A stretch of 9,195 bases of DNA from CAZAJS01 sp964485635 (GTDB taxonomy: Bacteria > Pseudomonadota > Gammaproteobacteria > Francisellales > Francisellaceae), in assembly GCA_964485635.1 (NCBI GenBank), contig CAZAJS010000048.1:1-9195 (forward strand), given 5' to 3'. This document shows, one piece after another, positions 7,209 through 9,195 of the stretch. The translations under genes were made by a program, and so were the position numbers. Under the pieces are notes generated by a model. That model made no database searches. It had not been told where the DNA came from and was given only the letters and a program-made list of their open reading frames with translations. How positions within the stretch are numbered: the stretch's first letter is position 1; each line of letters opens with the position of its first letter.

Positions 7209-7690
7209 TGGCAGCAGTAATGCTAGATATTGATAATGCTGAAAGCCTTGACCACCCTCCTGCCAGCCAAATACAACAGTGGTTAACAGCCACATTTGAG
7301 CATTTAAACCATCCGGGAGGACAAGTTGCTTTATCTATTGTAACTGAAAACACCATTACTGAGTTAAATACAACTTACCGAAATCAAAACAAGCCAACGA
7401 ATGTTTTATCATTTCCATTTGAATTTCCTCCAGGACTACCCGCTGATGCATTTGATTTACAGCCATTAGGGGATATGGTGATATGCCCTATGATTCTAAA
7501 AAAAGAAGCTGATCAACAACAAAAAACTATTCTTGATCATTGGGCACATTTAATTATTCATAGTACATTACATCTTTTGCATTATGATCACCAAACGCCT
7601 GACCAAGCAAATATTATGGAAAATTTAGAAATTATTATTTTGAAAAAATTCAAAATTGCTAACCCTTATCAGGAGCACTGCCATGACTGA
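7208..7690 (+). CDS. ybeY: Endoribonuclease YbeY (rRNA maturation factor)
   Basis: YbeY is a zinc-dependent single-strand endoribonuclease needed for 16S rRNA 3'-end maturation and ribosome quality control. The 160 residues are near normal length. The zinc site HxxxHxxxxxH is intact with His118, His122 and His128 in HSTLHLLHYDH. Upstream family blocks include TYRNQNKPTNVLSFPFE (56-72, with Arg58) and LGDMVIC (87-93). Two normally conserved glycines in the metal segment differ: HG(S/T)LHLLGYDH of E. coli-type proteins reads HSTLHLLHYDH here, so Ser119 and His125 replace Gly. The ATG shares its A with the TAA of the PhoH-like gene, and AGGAG at 7194-7198 stands 9 bases upstream, a strong site. 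Coupling with the PhoH-like ATPase fits their known partnership. The metal ligands are complete, so function is expected. Confidence 0.95.
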   Translation: MAAVMLDIDNAESLDHPPASQIQQWLTATFEHLNHPGGQVALSIVTENTITELNTTYRNQNKPTNVLSFPFEFPPGLPADAFDLQPLGDMVICPMILKKEADQQQKTILDHWAHLIIHSTLHLLHYDHQTPDQANIMENLEIIILKKFKIANPYQEHCHD

Positions 7691-8546
7691 GTCATCTTCT
7701 CGCTATCGTTGGCATCAGCGGTGGGCATTGCGTAAACTTGCAAACCAAGGGCAATTAGGGTTAATTCAATTAGCTGATTATGCCACTCAATATCAAATCA
7801 TTGATCGCCAAACACGTGACATGTATAAGGGCGTTTTACGCATATCAAGCTTACAAGCACGCCATGTAATGGTGCCTCGTACACAAATGGCAACCATCAG
7901 CTTAGCTGAACCGGCAAAAGATATTATTCAAAAAGTTGTTGATTCAGCTCATACCCGTATCCCTGTTTTCAATGGTGCTGGTGATGAAATTGCAGGGATT
8001 ATTCATGCTAAAGATTTACTTAAATTATTTGTATCAGATCATCATGTTGATCACCAAAACATTAAAGGGCTTTTAAGAGAAGCCATTTTCATCCCTGAAA
8101 GCAAAAAACTTGATAGCTTATTGCGTGATTTTAAAAGTAGCCACAATCATTTGGCAATTGTTGTCGATGAATATGGTGCTATTTCTGGAATTGTTACTAT
8201 TGAAGATATATTAGAAGAGATTGTCGGGGAAATTGAAGATGAATTTGATGAAAATAAACAACCAATTGTCAAGAAAAAAACCAATGAATATGTGGTTGAT
8301 GCGTTAACAGAAATTCCACTTTTTAATGAATACTTCAAAACCCATTTTGATGAAGAAAATTTTGATACCATTGGTGGTTTTATTACCCATACACTTGAAC
8401 ATTTACCTCAAAAAGGTGAAACGCTTGAAGCTGATGGCTTACGCTTTCATGTTACCAATGCACAGAAACGACGCATTATTTCATTGACGGTCAGTTATCT
8501 TGATCCAGCAACAATGAGCAATCCACTGCCCCATGAAACTAATTAA
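7683..8546 (+). CDS. corC: CorC/YbeX family CBS-domain protein
   Basis: This is a soluble member of the CorC/HlyC family, called YbeX in E. coli. It was first linked to magnesium and cobalt efflux with CorA and later to ribosome-related stress; the exact mechanism is unclear. The 287 residues match the usual length of about 290. VMVPRTQMATIS (62-73) begins the first CBS domain (about 62-118). The second CBS domain (about 128-184) ends in VDEYGAISGIVTIEDILEEI (161-180), a family hallmark that continues into an acidic stretch. The C-terminal CorC_HlyC domain covers about 202-275. A His-rich linker, SDHHVDHQN (118-126), lies between the CBS domains. The start at ATG 7683 has AGGAG (7671-7675) 7 bases upstream; an in-frame ATG at 7656 lies deep inside ybeY without such a site. 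The gene overlaps ybeY by 8 bases and lnt by 14 bases. Confidence 0.95.
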   Translation: MTESSSRYRWHQRWALRKLANQGQLGLIQLADYATQYQIIDRQTRDMYKGVLRISSLQARHVMVPRTQMATISLAEPAKDIIQKVVDSAHTRIPVFNGAGDEIAGIIHAKDLLKLFVSDHHVDHQNIKGLLREAIFIPESKKLDSLLRDFKSSHNHLAIVVDEYGAISGIVTIEDILEEIVGEIEDEFDENKQPIVKKKTNEYVVDALTEIPLFNEYFKTHFDEENFDTIGGFITHTLEHLPQKGETLEADGLRFHVTNAQKRRIISLTVSYLDPATMSNPLPHETN

Positions 8547-9195
8547 ACATTTTTTTTATTTTTTAATGCCCCAACGATACTGGGTTTTAGCCTTATGCTC
8601 TGGGGCAATGATCACACTTTCTCAAGCTCCATTTCAGTGGCCCATACTTGCTTTTATCGGTCTTGGCAGTTTTTTTGCCTTACTGATTAGTCAAACATCT
8701 CATTCTCGATGGACGCAGATTGGGTTTTTATTTGGCATTGGCTATTTTGCAACGAATATTTACTGGGTTGCTATTAGCGTTCATTTATTTACGAACACTT
8801 GGATTGTCAGTATTTTATTGACCATTATAATGGTTTTAATCTTAGCATGCTTTACTGCCTTTTTTGCTTGGGTTAGCGCTTTTTTCAGACACCGGAAAGA
8901 GCAAATCGTTATTTGGCTTCCTCTATTTTGGGCATTAACTGAGCTTTTACGTGGCTTTTTTATCACCAGCTTTCCTTGGGGATTAATAGGCTATAGCCAA
9001 ACAACCACCGTTTTAGCCTATTATGCGAGTATTGGCAGTGTTTATTTCGTTGGTTTTCTTGTGGCATTAATAAGTGCCTTATGGGTTCAAGTGCTGTTCA
9101 GACAACAACGCAGCCTAATGCTTGTCAATGCCTTTATTATTACAAGCAGCTTATACTTAGGTGGCTATTTAGTTGGACATGCACAACAAAGTCAT
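8533..9195 (+). CDS. lnt: Apolipoprotein N-acyltransferase Lnt, N-terminal part
   Basis: Lnt is an inner-membrane enzyme that adds the third acyl chain to the N-terminal Cys of lipoproteins. Only the first 221 codons are in the window, so the periplasmic nitrilase-like domain and its Glu-Lys-Cys triad lie outside. What is visible is the multi-helix membrane part. Family features include LSQAPF (29-34), a GYFATNIYWVAIS segment (70-82), and RGFFITSFPWGLIGYSQ (140-156), which closely matches the Lnt signature RGWxxTGFPWxxxGYSQ. About six hydrophobic helices precede the cut. The start is not fully certain: ATG 8533 overlaps corC by 14 bases and lacks a clear Shine-Dalgarno, and ATG 8566 is an in-frame alternative that removes 11 residues. 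Overlap suggests translational coupling to corC. The frame is open to the last base. Confidence 0.94.
   Translation, partial: MKLIKHFFYFLMPQRYWVLALCSGAMITLSQAPFQWPILAFIGLGSFFALLISQTSHSRWTQIGFLFGIGYFATNIYWVAISVHLFTNTWIVSILLTIIMVLILACFTAFFAWVSAFFRHRKEQIVIWLPLFWALTELLRGFFITSFPWGLIGYSQTTTVLAYYASIGSVYFVGFLVALISALWVQVLFRQQRSLMLVNAFIITSSLYLGGYLVGHAQQSH

Noticed and set aside
6878..7356. Two minus-strand open frames opposite the PhoH-like gene and ybeY
   Set aside because: Both are antisense to conserved motifs and show no start signals.
8147..8371. Minus-strand open frame opposite corC
   Set aside because: It is Ser/Ile-rich because it mirrors the acidic CBS and linker region of corC; it is not an independent gene.
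8781..8966. Minus-strand open frame opposite lnt
   Set aside because: Its Lys-rich composition mirrors the Phe/Leu codons of Lnt helices, as expected for an antisense shadow.
1..9195. Mobile elements, CRISPR arrays, tRNA or rRNA genes, phage attachment sites
   Set aside because: Reading both strands I saw no transposase, direct-repeat array, cloverleaf or integrase-type feature; nearly all bases are taken up by ordinary genes.

Overview
The window looks like chromosome from an AT-leaning (visibly below 50% GC) gammaproteobacterium. The main support is the block miaB - phoH-like (ybeZ) - ybeY - corC (ybeX) - lnt, an order typical of that class, together with a Gram-negative lipoprotein and envelope gene content. 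Parts of MiaB, such as TRGPEINRP where E. coli has TRGEE, resemble what I remember of Francisella-type proteins. That is an impression from memory, not an alignment, so a Francisellaceae/Thiotrichales-like lineage is only a guess.

Left part (minus strand, 1-3133): a two-gene unit reading leftwards. It starts with a lipoprotein beta-N-acetylhexosaminidase (GH20, chitobiase type). Only 18 bases later comes a GTG-started gene for an exported protein that I do not recognise and that runs out of the window. The pair suggests periplasmic or outer-membrane handling of chito-oligosaccharides or other GlcNAc sugars.

Divergent control region (3134-3401): 268 bases without a gene. They separate the leftward unit from everything to the right and hold weak sigma70-like elements for both directions. 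A 10-bp inverted repeat has one copy inside the proposed hexosaminidase promoter and the other downstream of its likely transcription start.

Right part (plus strand, 3402-9195): an unrecognised membrane protein with about seven helices is followed closely by rpiA (ribose-5-phosphate isomerase A). After a short gap with an imperfect hairpin comes the compact run miaB, phoH-like, ybeY, corC, lnt. The gaps and overlaps in that run are +4, -1, -8 and -14 bases, so translation is probably coupled throughout. The run joins tRNA modification (MiaB), rRNA maturation and ribosome quality control (YbeY with its PhoH-like ATPase partner), a CBS-domain protein of the CorC family, and the last step of lipoprotein acylation (Lnt, cut by the window end). 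Lnt would finish the lipoprotein encoded at the left.

I found no tRNA, rRNA, CRISPR array, insertion sequence or clear sign of recent transfer, and no convincing new multi-gene system. The least explained parts are the exported protein beside the hexosaminidase, the membrane protein before rpiA, and the repeats in the divergent control region.
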